A DNA stretch of 45,223 bases, from positions 1-45,223 of the forward strand of contig JARGPB010000023.1 in NCBI GenBank assembly GCA_029212905.1, in the 5' to 3' direction. Below, piece after piece: positions 16,746 through 23,752 of this stretch. Numbering within the stretch: the stretch's first letter is position 1; each line of letters starts with the position of its first letter. This DNA comes from Thalassovita sp. (GTDB lineage: Bacteria; Pseudomonadota; Alphaproteobacteria; Rhodobacterales; Rhodobacteraceae). Under the pieces are notes generated by a model that saw nothing but the letters and a program-made list of their open reading frames with translations, did no database searches and was not told where the DNA came from. Made by a program: the position numbers and the translations under genes.

Positions 16746-17441
16746 TCAGGGGCGGTCTTGCAACACGTTGGTGAAGCTCGTCTCTTTGGCGATCAACACC
16801 GCCTGTGTCCGGCTTTGCACGCCCAGCTTGCGCATGATGGCGGTGACGTGGGCCTTTACGGTGGTTTCCGCAATGGACAGGTCATAGGCGATTTGCTTGT
16901 TCAGCTTACCTTCGCAGATCAGTTGCAGAATGCGGGCCTGTTGATTGGTCAAAGAGGCCAGCCGTTCCAACGTATCCGTCTGGTTGGGCGCGGTTTCGCG
17001 GTCCAGTAGCATATAGCCGGGCGGAATAAAGATCCCACCGCTGCGCAGGACTTCGAAAGCGGCCTGGAACACCTCGCGTTGGCTGTGTTTGGGGACAAAT
17101 CCGTTCGCGCCAGCATGGATCACGCCGCTGATCACCCGGTTGTCGGCCATCGAGGACACGACAACGATCGGTGCCGACAGGATGTTGCGAATGCGGACCA
17201 GCCCATCCAACCCGTTGACGTCGGGCAGGTTCAGGTCCAGCACCACCACATCTGGCGTACCTCCGCCCGAGATGTGAGCAATGGCCTGTTCCAGCGTTGC
17301 GGCCGTGTCGATCTGGTTGATTCCCACGCTCGAGCGCAATGTCATCGACAATGCGTCGCAAAACAGGGGGTGGTCGTCCACAATCAGGGCCGAGCCAAAA
17401 GTCCGTGCCTCTGAGATGCGTCTGTTATCCATACGTGTCAT
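16746..17441 (-). CDS. LuxR/NarL-family response regulator of the PQQ alcohol locus
   Basis: 231 residues. The receiver has the acidic pair VDDHP (22-24), phosphoacceptor Asp 69 (VVVLDLNLPDVNG) and Lys 117 (FVPKHS). The GerE-type helix-turn-helix spans about 168-222 (LTNQQARILQLICEGKLNKQ, TTVKAHVTAIMRKLGV). This is the class of AgmR/ErbR/PedR and FlhR, regulators of PQQ-dependent alcohol oxidation in other proteobacteria; which one it matches is not decidable here. It heads the regulator-FIST-kinase operon and is 133 bp from the dehydrogenase 3' end. A copy of the recurring TACGAC motif lies 75 bp upstream of its start. Confidence 0.88.
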   Translation of the reverse strand: MTRMDNRRISEARTFGSALIVDDHPLFCDALSMTLRSSVGINQIDTAATLEQAIAHISGGGTPDVVVLDLNLPDVNGLDGLVRIRNILSAPIVVVSSMADNRVISGVIHAGANGFVPKHSQREVFQAAFEVLRSGGIFIPPGYMLLDRETAPNQTDTLERLASLTNQQARILQLICEGKLNKQIAYDLSIAETTVKAHVTAIMRKLGVQSRTQAVLIAKETSFTNVLQDRP

Positions 17442-17500
17442 GCGCCTTGTCGCCCTTCTGTTGGAAAAAGGCTAGCAAACCGACACCCCTGATCCTAGAT

Positions 17501-17516
17501 ACCTAAAAGTCGTATA
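17501..17516 (-). promoter_or_regulatory. TACGAC-type motif upstream of the response regulator
   Basis: On the minus strand TATACGACTTTTAGGT, about 75 bp before the regulator start. It shares the TACGAC(C/T) half of the motif found at the other PQQ-related promoters but not the AAAGTC half, so it is one of the weaker copies. Autoregulation is a possible reading. Confidence 0.35.
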
Positions 17517-17521
17517 GCAGA

Positions 17522-17549
17522 AACGCGCACCCCTTTCAGGATGCGCGTT
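17522..17549 (-). terminator. terminator-like hairpin downstream of the PQQ dehydrogenase
   Basis: AACGCGCA and TGCGCGTT form a perfect 8-bp stem with a 12-nt loop, starting 26 nt after the dehydrogenase stop codon. The downstream T-run is short (TTTCTG), so it may be a moderate terminator that still lets some transcription into the regulator genes. Confidence 0.55.
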
Positions 17550-17574
17550 CCAAATTTTCAGAAAAGTGAAAGAC

Positions 17575-19338
17575 TTAGTTCGAGGCCAGCTGACGCGGGA
17601 CCTTGAAAGTCCAGACGGTGCCGCCCTGGTTCAAGTAGTTAACCTTCTTGGCCACTTCGCCGCCCCACAAGGGCACAGCGCCGCCCCAGCCGGACACGAT
17701 CGAGACGTACTGCTCGCCGTCCATTTCCCAGGTGACAGGCTGGCCAACAATGCCCGAGCCGGTCTGGAAGGACCAAAGTTTTTCACCAGTTTCGTCGTCC
17801 AGGGCAATAAAGTCGCCCTCGGGGGTGCCAAAGAACACCAGGCCGCCAGCAGTGGTCATCACGCCACCCCACAGTGGGGCATCGTTTTTGAATTCCCACT
17901 TCCATTCGCCGGTGTCGGGGTCGATGGCTTTCAGCGAACCGATGTGATCTTCGTAGTTCGGCTTGATGGTAAAGCCAGCACCCAGATAGGCGGCGCCTTT
18001 CTTGTAGGTGATCGGCTCGTTCCAGATGTCCATGCCCCATTCGTTTGACGGTACATAGAAGTTGCCGGTGTTCTGGCTATAGGCCATCGGCATCCAGTTT
18101 TTACCACCCAGGAAGGACGGCGATGCAAAGATCACTTCGCCTTTCTTGCCATCGGCGGACCCAGCGGGGTTACCGGGGCGGTTGCCTTCGACAAAGATCG
18201 GGCGGCCGGTGTCGTCGATACCCGAGGCCCAGGAGATGTCCTTGACGAAGGGGCTGGCCGATACGAATTTGCCGTCTTCACGGTTCAACACGTAGAAGTA
18301 GCCGTTCCGGTCAGCTGTGGCGAAACGCTTGTTGCCCGAACGGTCGGTGTAGGCAACGACTTCGTTCACGCCGTCATAGTCCCAACCTTCGCGCGGTGTG
18401 GTCTGGAAATGCCACTTGATTTCGCCAGTGGCGGGGTCGATTCCAACACGGCTGGCAGCGTACAGGTTGTCACCTTTGTTGCCTTCGACCGGGGTGCCGG
18501 CGTTGCGCAGGTGGCTGTTCCACGGGGCAGGGTTACCCGCACCAAAGACCAGCGTATCGGTGTCCGCGTCATAGGAACCGCCCAGCCAGGTCGCGCCGCC
18601 GCCGGTTTTCCACATGTCGCCCGGCCAGGTCGCGTTCAGCGTGCCGGTCATGGTGGATTCTTCGCCGTTCAGCGTCCCCATGTGGCCTTCGATCATCGGA
18701 CGGGTCCAGACCAGATCGCCGTTTTCGGCGTCATAGGCGTAAACCATGCCAACGATCCCGAATTCACCACCCGAGTTGCCGACGATAACTTTGCCGTCAA
18801 CGATCAGCGGAGCTGCGGTGTAGGAATAGCCAGCCTTGTAGTCAGCGATCTTTTTGCGCCAGGTGACTTTGCCGGTTTTCAGGTCCAGCGCAACGATACG
18901 CGCGTCCAGCGTACCAAAGTAGATGTTGTCGCCATAGATAGCGCCACCACGGTTGATCACGTCACAGCACGGCAGGATGCCTTCGGGCAGACGTGCGTCG
19001 TACTGCCAGATTTCCTTGCCGGTCTTGACGTCGATGGCGTACAGGCGCGAATACGACCCTGTCACATACATGATGCCATCATAGATCAGCGGCTGAGTTT
19101 CCTGACCGCGCTGCTTTTCTCCGCCCAGGCTGAACGCCCATGTCGGCAGCAGGTTTTCCACGTTGTCTTTGTTGATGGTGTCCAGCGGGCTGTAGCGCTG
19201 TAGATGACGCCCCATCCCGTTCGTGACCACTTGTTTGGTCATGGTCTGGTCGTTGTTCAGATCTTCTTCGGTGACGCCAGCATGGGCAGTAGTAGCTGCC
19301 AGAATGCTTGCGGCGACCGCCATAATAAACCGGTTCAT
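17575..19338 (-). CDS. exaF: PQQ-dependent alcohol dehydrogenase, lanthanide (ExaF/PedH) type
   Basis: 587 residues: signal peptide (1-20), then an eight-bladed quinoprotein propeller. Visible PQQ/metal residues are the adjacent Cys pair 124-125 (ILPCCDVINRGG), Glu 192 (SGGEFG), Asn 270 (GAGNPAPW) and catalytic Asp 320 in GWDYDGVNE. Asp 322, two residues on, is the extra carboxylate found in lanthanide-dependent XoxF and ExaF/PedH enzymes; calcium MxaF has Ala there. The N-terminus (VTNGMGRHLQRYSPL, WAFSLGGEKQRGQE) resembles ExaF/PedH ethanol dehydrogenases more than XoxF. No cytochrome domain is fused, so electrons go to a soluble cytochrome c, with a candidate at 20098-20514. GGGAGG precedes the start. 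Confidence 0.92.
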   Translation of the reverse strand: MNRFIMAVAASILAATTAHAGVTEEDLNNDQTMTKQVVTNGMGRHLQRYSPLDTINKDNVENLLPTWAFSLGGEKQRGQETQPLIYDGIMYVTGSYSRLYAIDVKTGKEIWQYDARLPEGILPCCDVINRGGAIYGDNIYFGTLDARIVALDLKTGKVTWRKKIADYKAGYSYTAAPLIVDGKVIVGNSGGEFGIVGMVYAYDAENGDLVWTRPMIEGHMGTLNGEESTMTGTLNATWPGDMWKTGGGATWLGGSYDADTDTLVFGAGNPAPWNSHLRNAGTPVEGNKGDNLYAASRVGIDPATGEIKWHFQTTPREGWDYDGVNEVVAYTDRSGNKRFATADRNGYFYVLNREDGKFVSASPFVKDISWASGIDDTGRPIFVEGNRPGNPAGSADGKKGEVIFASPSFLGGKNWMPMAYSQNTGNFYVPSNEWGMDIWNEPITYKKGAAYLGAGFTIKPNYEDHIGSLKAIDPDTGEWKWEFKNDAPLWGGVMTTAGGLVFFGTPEGDFIALDDETGEKLWSFQTGSGIVGQPVTWEMDGEQYVSIVSGWGGAVPLWGGEVAKKVNYLNQGGTVWTFKVPRQLASN

Positions 19339-19448
19339 CGGCTTCCTCCCTTGGGGTATTCGATTTTAGCCAGAGGTCCCCCCGCACAGGACAGATCTGC
19401 GGCTGTGCTTATTATCAAAAGCCTGAGCCGTCAGCGAAATTGCACAAA

Positions 19449-19466
19449 GGTCGTACGACCAATGAC
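19449..19466. promoter_or_regulatory. palindromic TACGACC motif in divergent promoter
   Basis: GGTCGTACGACC (19449-19460) is a perfect 12-bp palindrome. Read to the right it continues GTACGACCAATGAC, 70 bp before the small secreted protein at 19523. Read to the left it gives GTACGACCTTTGTG, 118 bp before the PQQ dehydrogenase start. It shares TACGACC plus A/T-rich GT with the copies at pqqA, the Sel1 gene and the cytochrome gene. A shared operator for both divergent genes is likely. Confidence 0.5.
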
Positions 19467-19522
19467 TCCGGCTTTGCGCTATGCTGTATGGGGCGCAAAA
19501 TCCGCGCCCAAAGGAGGAAAAG

Positions 19523-20089
19523 ATGCCCCGCTTGCCCCTTAAATCCCTGTTATGCGCAGGTCTGTTCAGCCTTGGCTTCGCCAGCGCATCTCAGGCCGAT
19601 CCCCTGGTCGGGGAAAAGGATATTTATCTTTTGGAACAGTCTGGTGAGAGGCAAAGCTTAGGTAAAATTAACTTTGTACCTGACGGGCAAAAGAGCCGCT
19701 ATACCCTGATCTGGAATGACGAAAAATTCGCGGATCATTTCTTTTCTATGAGGCCATTCAAATGCTTGGAAGGGAGCGAAAAATATTGGTGCCAAGTGCC
19801 CTATCCCTACGTAAATCAGCACCACGTTCAATCGGGCGACCTGACCGACCTGGAATATGACTTGCTGTTCTTATGGAAGGGGGCAACCGACTATGGGATC
19901 AACATGTGGAACGGCGTGTATTATCGGTTGGAAATCTCGGGCGAGCAGATCGTTGGCACGCTGTATGAGATGGATATGGATGTGCTCTCGGCGCCGCCAA
20001 GCCAGGGTGAAATGCGCCCGGTTGGACCGGATGATCTGCACGAAGCAGACGCGGCCAGCCACTGGCTGCCGCGTCTGGTAATCGAGTAG
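19523..20089 (+). CDS. secreted protein of unknown function beside the PQQ dehydrogenase
   Basis: 188 residues from the start at 19523, which has an ideal AAGGAGG site and opens a signal peptide (LPLKSLLCAGLFSLGFASASQA). The mature protein contains FVPDGQKSRYTLIWNDEKFADHF, FKCLEGSEKYWC and a repeated Tyr/Trp-rich part (YGINMWNGVYYRLEISG). Two Cys (KCLEG, YWCQV) could form a disulfide. I do not recognise the family. It is divergent from the dehydrogenase and shares a palindromic motif with it, so co-regulation is likely and a role in periplasmic alcohol oxidation is possible but unproven. Confidence 0.75.
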   Translation: MPRLPLKSLLCAGLFSLGFASASQADPLVGEKDIYLLEQSGERQSLGKINFVPDGQKSRYTLIWNDEKFADHFFSMRPFKCLEGSEKYWCQVPYPYVNQHHVQSGDLTDLEYDLLFLWKGATDYGINMWNGVYYRLEISGEQIVGTLYEMDMDVLSAPPSQGEMRPVGPDDLHEADAASHWLPRLVIE

Positions 20090-20097
20090 ATGGTGCT

Positions 20098-20514
20098 TTA
20101 ATCCGAGATCGCCGCAGCGTCACGGGTGGTGATCGATTTCAGGTAGGCCAGGATGAATTCCTGAACCGTGTGGTCCTTGATGCCGACATGGCGCATTTTC
20201 GTGCCGGGCATGAAGCCCTGGTTGTCTTCCATCCAGGCGCGCAAGGCTGCTTCGGTCCACACGATGCCCGACGCCTCTAATGCGATCGAATAGTCATAGT
20301 CGGGATAGCTACCGGCAGCGCGGCCCAGAACGTTTTCCAGCGGCGGGCCATAGCTTTCGTGCTCTGAATCTGTGGCGTGACAGCGGCGGCATTCGGCACC
20401 AAACAGCTGCTCTCCGGCGTCGATCTTGACGCTTTCAAAGGTGGCATCACTGGCCAGAACGGGCAGGGGCGACAGGCTAAGCGCCAGGAATAGAGCGGGA
20501 AGTGCGTTTTTCAT
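20098..20514 (-). CDS. periplasmic c-type cytochrome, likely electron acceptor of the PQQ dehydrogenase
   Basis: 138 residues from the start at 20514 (GGAGG site). Signal peptide 1-22, heme site CRRCH at 42-46, and a probable axial Met 107 in FMPGTKM. This is the class I cytochrome c layout (cytochrome c550/cL-sized). It lies on the same strand upstream of the dehydrogenase, but 759 bp away across the divergent secreted-protein gene, so it is transcribed separately. By analogy with XoxG and ExaB it probably takes electrons from PQQH2 and passes them to the terminal oxidase. It converges with the secreted protein gene, with 8 bp between stops. Confidence 0.85.
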   Translation of the reverse strand: MKNALPALFLALSLSPLPVLASDATFESVKIDAGEQLFGAECRRCHATDSEHESYGPPLENVLGRAAGSYPDYDYSIALEASGIVWTEAALRAWMEDNQGFMPGTKMRHVGIKDHTVQEFILAYLKSITTRDAAAISD

Positions 20515-20610
20515 CGGGTCCTCCAGGGGTGGATGAGTTGGATGACGCGACTTTGCCCTGTTCAATTGGGGATTTTCTTGATAAAGATCAATAAAAGCAA
20601 TTAGTTATAT

Positions 20611-20628
20611 GAGACTTTAGTCGTAAAA
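20611..20628 (-). promoter_or_regulatory. TTTACGACTAAAGTC motif upstream of the cytochrome gene
   Basis: Minus-strand TTTACGACTAAAGTC (20613-20627) lies 113 bp before the cytochrome start. It differs from the copy at 21775-21789 by one base in 15. Its left edge overlaps the terminator-like hairpin at 20625-20653 by a few bases. Confidence 0.5.
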
Positions 20629-20653
20629 TAGGGCCTGAAGCGGCCCTATTTTT
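20625..20653 (-). terminator. Rho-independent-like terminator after the Sel1 genes
   Basis: AAAATAGGGCC and GGCCCTATTTTT form an 11-bp stem around TGAAGC, 13 nt after the stop of the second Sel1 gene. Both arms end in A/T runs, so it could act in either direction. It separates the long ABC/Sel1 transcript from the cytochrome gene. Confidence 0.7.
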
Positions 20654-20665
20654 ATGTCTCAGGCC

Positions 20666-21151
20666 CTATGAAATATGCAGGGCTTGCACGGCATCACGGG
20701 CATCCGTGTCCCCGGCGCGCGCGGCGCGCTCCAGCCAGAAACGAGCCTGCCCTGAGTCTTGCGGTACGCCGGTGCCAGACAGCAGTGCCATGCCATAGTG
20801 CAGCATTCCCACTGCATATCCCTGCAACGCGGCGCGCTTTACCCAATAGGCGGCCTGCGCCGGATCGGGCGCCACGCCCAGTCCGTTTTCATAGGCATGT
20901 GCCATCAGGATCATCGAGGGCGCATTGCCGGATTGCGCGCATTCCATCAATGCGTCGAAAGCATCGCCATGCAGGCCGCCCTTTTGGGTTTCATACACGA
21001 CCCAGCACCGAAACCCCGCCATCTCTGGGCGGCGGGCCAGCTCTGAGGGTAGGTCGGCAATGCCGCCTTCGTCTGGATTCACCGTGCCCAGATCGTCCGC
21101 CAGGACAGGCGCAGCCACGGTCAAAGCCGCCGCAAGTGTTAACCATTTCAT
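20666..21151 (-). CDS. secreted Sel1-repeat protein (second copy)
   Basis: 161 residues: signal peptide (MKWLTLAAALTVAAPVLA), a linker with GTVNPDEGGIADLP, then about three Sel1/TPR-like helical repeats (HAYENGLGVAPDPAQAAYWV, HYGMALLSGTGVPQDSGQAR, FWLERAARAGD). Sel1 repeats mediate protein-protein contacts. It follows another Sel1 gene by 18 bp and shares its layout, so the pair arose by duplication or acts together. Being periplasmic, it may assemble or scaffold parts of the alcohol-oxidation machinery; that is inference from position only. Confidence 0.8.
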   Translation of the reverse strand: MKWLTLAAALTVAAPVLADDLGTVNPDEGGIADLPSELARRPEMAGFRCWVVYETQKGGLHGDAFDALMECAQSGNAPSMILMAHAYENGLGVAPDPAQAAYWVKRAALQGYAVGMLHYGMALLSGTGVPQDSGQARFWLERAARAGDTDARDAVQALHIS

Positions 21152-21169
21152 GCTAGGCTTCCTTTTGCG

Positions 21170-21709
21170 TCAGAACAGAGGGGCGTATTTCCAGTTGTCC
21201 GCGTCGGGTGTGACTTCGTCCAGGTCATATCCGGCTCCTTGCAGACGTTTGGCGATGCGCAGGCCTTCTTTGGCGGCTTGGTCGACATACTGACGGCCCA
21301 AGGCGTCATCCTGGGCCACGCCGTGTCCGCGCATCAGGTCCAGCCCATAGTTGAACTTGCCCACGGGATCGCCTGCGTCAGCGGCGCGGCGGTCCCAGTC
21401 AGCGGCTGAATCCGGGTTGTAGTCAGCGCCCAACCCGTTGTTGTCCAGCTGGCTCATCCAGGTCATCGCGCCGGTATAGCCCGCAGCGGCGCAGGCTTCG
21501 AATAGACGGCGGGCCAGCTCGTGGCGGCCGGATTTGGTGATGTAGTAGCCGGTGGCGCAGGTGGTCATATCCAACTGGCCTTCGTCGACGTTGCGCATGA
21601 TCCGACCAAAGCCGGTGTCCTGCGGATTCAGGGTGCCGCCGGGATCATCCTCTTGCGCCAGGGCAGGCGCGGCCAGAACAAGGGCTGCAATCAGTACGGT
21701 ACATTTCAT
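21170..21709 (-). CDS. secreted Sel1-repeat protein (first copy)
   Basis: 179 residues: signal peptide (MKCTVLIAALVLAAPALA), then GTLNPQDTGFGRIMRNVDEGQ, which parallels the linker of its neighbour. Sel1-like repeats follow (LFEACAAAGYTGAMTWMSQL, WDRRAADAGDPVGKFNYGLD, RGHGVAQDDALGRQYVDQA). Function unknown. The start is preceded by GGAGGACC. A strong copy of the recurring TTTACGACCAAAGTC motif lies 80 bp upstream, in the 81-bp gap after the ABC permease gene, so the Sel1 pair probably has its own promoter. Confidence 0.8.
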   Translation of the reverse strand: MKCTVLIAALVLAAPALAQEDDPGGTLNPQDTGFGRIMRNVDEGQLDMTTCATGYYITKSGRHELARRLFEACAAAGYTGAMTWMSQLDNNGLGADYNPDSAADWDRRAADAGDPVGKFNYGLDLMRGHGVAQDDALGRQYVDQAAKEGLRIAKRLQGAGYDLDEVTPDADNWKYAPLF

Positions 21710-21762
21710 ATCTGGTCCTCCTGATCCCAGTGTAGCCTGTTCTGGGCGATTGGCCGACCGTC

Positions 21763-21789
21763 CCGTGGTCGTAAGACTTTGGTCGTAAA
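21763..21789 (-). promoter_or_regulatory. tandem TTACGACC motif upstream of the Sel1 genes
   Basis: On the minus strand TTTACGACCAAAGTC (21775-21789) is followed by a second TTACGACC 14 bp further on. This is the clearest copy of the motif in the window and the only one with two half-sites in the same orientation. It is about 66-80 bp before the Sel1 start, a typical activator distance. Confidence 0.55.
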
Positions 21790-21790
21790 G

Positions 21791-22582
21791 TCAGCCCTTG
21801 CGGCGCAACAGGCCGCGCGCCGGGTCATATCCCCACAGCGCCAGCGCCATCAGGACCACCCCCGCCAGACATGTCCACCCCAGAGCGGGCAGGTTCAACT
21901 GAGCGTAGAGCGCAAAGCGGATCATCTCGACCGCGTGGGTAAACGGATTGACCGCGCAGATGTCATGCAGAATTTCCGAGCTTTCCGCCATTTTCCACAG
22001 CGGGTACAGCGCGGAGGACAGGAAAAACATCGGGAAGATGACAAAGTTCATAACGCCGGCGAAATTCTCGAGCTGAGAAATGGTTGACGACAGCGCCAGT
22101 CCCAGCGCCCCCAGCATCATCCCCGCGATCAGCAGAGCAGGCAGCACAGTGACATATCCAACGGCGGGAAACGTGATGCCATACAACGCGGCCAATCCAA
22201 GGAATGTATAAACTTGAAAGGCTGAAATCACGGTCGAGGCGATCAGGCGGCACAGCAACAGCCACCAGCGGGGCAAAGGGCTGGTCAGCAACAACCGCAT
22301 GGATCCCATCTCGCGGTCGTAAACCAGCGACAGGCTGCTTTGCATTCCGTTGAACAGAACGATCATCCCGCAAAGGCCCGGCACGATGTAAATGTCGTAG
22401 GTGATGTAGGTTTCATAGGGCGGTGTGATCGACAGGCCCAACGCGGCGCGAAATCCGGCGGCAAAAACGATCAGCCAGACAAGCGGACGTACCAAAGCGG
22501 CGATAAAACGGCCACGTTGGCGGACAAAGCGCAGAGCCTCGCGTTGGACAATGGCGCGTAGGGCTGTCAGGTAGGCGGTCAT
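21791..22582 (-). CDS. ABC-2 type permease, PQQ alcohol oxidation system (PedC-like)
   Basis: 263 residues with about six membrane segments and the ABC-2 pattern: an N-terminal cytoplasmic helix (AIVQREALRFVRQRGRFIAAL), PLVWLIVFAAGF, the DREMGSMRLLLTSPLPRW motif before the third segment, and a C-terminal HAVEMIRFALY loop. It is the membrane partner of the ATPase, whose 3' end it overlaps by 4 nt. This pair accompanies PQQ alcohol dehydrogenases in many proteobacteria (PedBC-type). The transported substrate is not known; export or extraction of something from the membrane is the usual ABC-2 role. Confidence 0.87.
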   Translation of the reverse strand: MTAYLTALRAIVQREALRFVRQRGRFIAALVRPLVWLIVFAAGFRAALGLSITPPYETYITYDIYIVPGLCGMIVLFNGMQSSLSLVYDREMGSMRLLLTSPLPRWWLLLCRLIASTVISAFQVYTFLGLAALYGITFPAVGYVTVLPALLIAGMMLGALGLALSSTISQLENFAGVMNFVIFPMFFLSSALYPLWKMAESSEILHDICAVNPFTHAVEMIRFALYAQLNLPALGWTCLAGVVLMALALWGYDPARGLLRRKG

Positions 22583-23298
22583 ACCTGCGCCCCTGTCAAC
22601 GCCAGGAAATACTCAGCCAAAGGTTGCTTGGCGCGCATGGGGCCCGCATGCCCATGTGCCAGAATTCGCCCCTGATGCAGCACGACCAGGCGGTCCGTAT
22701 CGCGAACCTCGTCACTGAGATGCGTGGCCCAGAGCACGGTCAGTCCCGCGTCACGGGCCAGAGAATGGACGTGATCGGTGATCGACCGACGCGCGGCGGC
22801 ATCCAGGCCCACGGTGGCCTCGTCCAGCAGCAGCACGTCGGGTTCATGGATCAGACAGCGCGCGATTTCTGTGCGGCGACGGTGCCCGCCATTCAGATCT
22901 CGGGCGGTTTCATGGGCGCGCTCGGCCATGTCCAGGCGTTCCAGCGCGGCCATGATTCGATTGCGGGCCTCGCGCCCGGATAACCCGTGCAACGCCGCGA
23001 AATAGGATAGGTTCCGGTAAACCGACAGGTCCAGATCCAGCGTGGTCTGCTGAAAGACCACGCCGATTTTCGCCAATGCTTTGCGTGGGTCGCGGGCGAT
23101 GTCATGCCCGGCCACGGTGATCCGCCCCTCGGGCGTGGTGAACAGCCGCGTCAGCAGGGACATCAGCGTGGATTTTCCGGCACCGTTGGGTCCCAAAAGC
23201 GCGCAGAACTCCCCGGGTGCAACGTCAAAGCTCACCCCGTCCAGAGCCTGTTTCTGGCCATAGGCAAAGCGCAGGTTCTGGACGGAAAGGCCGTTCAC
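22579..23298 (-). CDS. ABC ATPase, PQQ alcohol oxidation system (PedB-like)
   Basis: 239 residues: Walker A GPNGAGKST, Q-loop GVVFQQTTLD, signature LNGGHRRRTEIARCL, Walker B VLLLDEATVGLD and H-loop WATHLSDE. The signature deviates from LSGGQ (Asn and His in place of Ser and Gln), as I recall for ATPases of the PQQ-associated group. It overlaps the cupredoxin-like gene and the permease by 4 nt each. It powers the PedC-like permease. The presence of a periplasmic binding-protein homologue in the same operon is odd for an ABC-2 system. Confidence 0.88.
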   Translation of the reverse strand: MNGLSVQNLRFAYGQKQALDGVSFDVAPGEFCALLGPNGAGKSTLMSLLTRLFTTPEGRITVAGHDIARDPRKALAKIGVVFQQTTLDLDLSVYRNLSYFAALHGLSGREARNRIMAALERLDMAERAHETARDLNGGHRRRTEIARCLIHEPDVLLLDEATVGLDAAARRSITDHVHSLARDAGLTVLWATHLSDEVRDTDRLVVLHQGRILAHGHAGPMRAKQPLAEYFLALTGAQV

Positions 23299-23741
23299 TT
23301 GATGGTAATCTCCAGCCGCTGGGTTTCGCCGGTCGAGCCTGGCACCTTCAGATAATATTGCCCGGGTTTGATTGCGATGAACCCGATTTCCATTTCGCCT
23401 GCTTCGTCAAACTCTACGGAATCCAACCCCAGAGGCCTGATTTCCAGACCTTCGACGACGATTTCGTCGATCCAGATGGCGTGAAAGAACTCGGGCCCGA
23501 TCAATGCCAGTTCCTGGCTGCCGTCACCCTGAATTTCGAACTCGTAATAGGTGCCGGATTGCAGCTCCCATGGGGCCGAGGCCAGAGGCTCTCCGGCGCT
23601 TAGGATCACGGGCGGCAGGTCCTGTTTGTTTTTGGACGACAGCAGCCCGGCCATGCCGAATTTGGGTTGGTCGTCATCGTCAGCCCAGGCGGTCAACGGC
23701 AGGGCCACGGCCAGCGCGGCCATAATCAGAAACGATTTCAT
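23295..23741 (-). CDS. secreted cupredoxin-like protein of the PQQ-associated operon
   Basis: 148 residues from the start at 23741 (AAGGAG site); signal peptide 1-20, then an acidic DDDDQ stretch. The core (LQSGTYYEFEIQGDGSQELA, PEFFHAIWIDEIVVEGLEI, FDEAGEMEIGFIAIKPGQYY, VPGS) follows the strand pattern of a cupredoxin-like fold. The His and Cys ligands of a type 1 copper site are absent: only one His and no Cys are seen in the mature chain. It therefore probably does not bind copper in the classical way. It sits between the beta-propeller and the ATPase genes. Confidence 0.72.
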   Translation of the reverse strand: MKSFLIMAALAVALPLTAWADDDDQPKFGMAGLLSSKNKQDLPPVILSAGEPLASAPWELQSGTYYEFEIQGDGSQELALIGPEFFHAIWIDEIVVEGLEIRPLGLDSVEFDEAGEMEIGFIAIKPGQYYLKVPGSTGETQRLEITIK

Positions 23742-23752
23742 AGGGGGCTCCT

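Noticed and set aside
17575..19338. Calcium-type methanol dehydrogenase (MxaF)
   Set aside because: MxaF has Ala two residues after the catalytic Asp; here it is Asp, and no mxaI, mxaG or mxaR-type genes are present.
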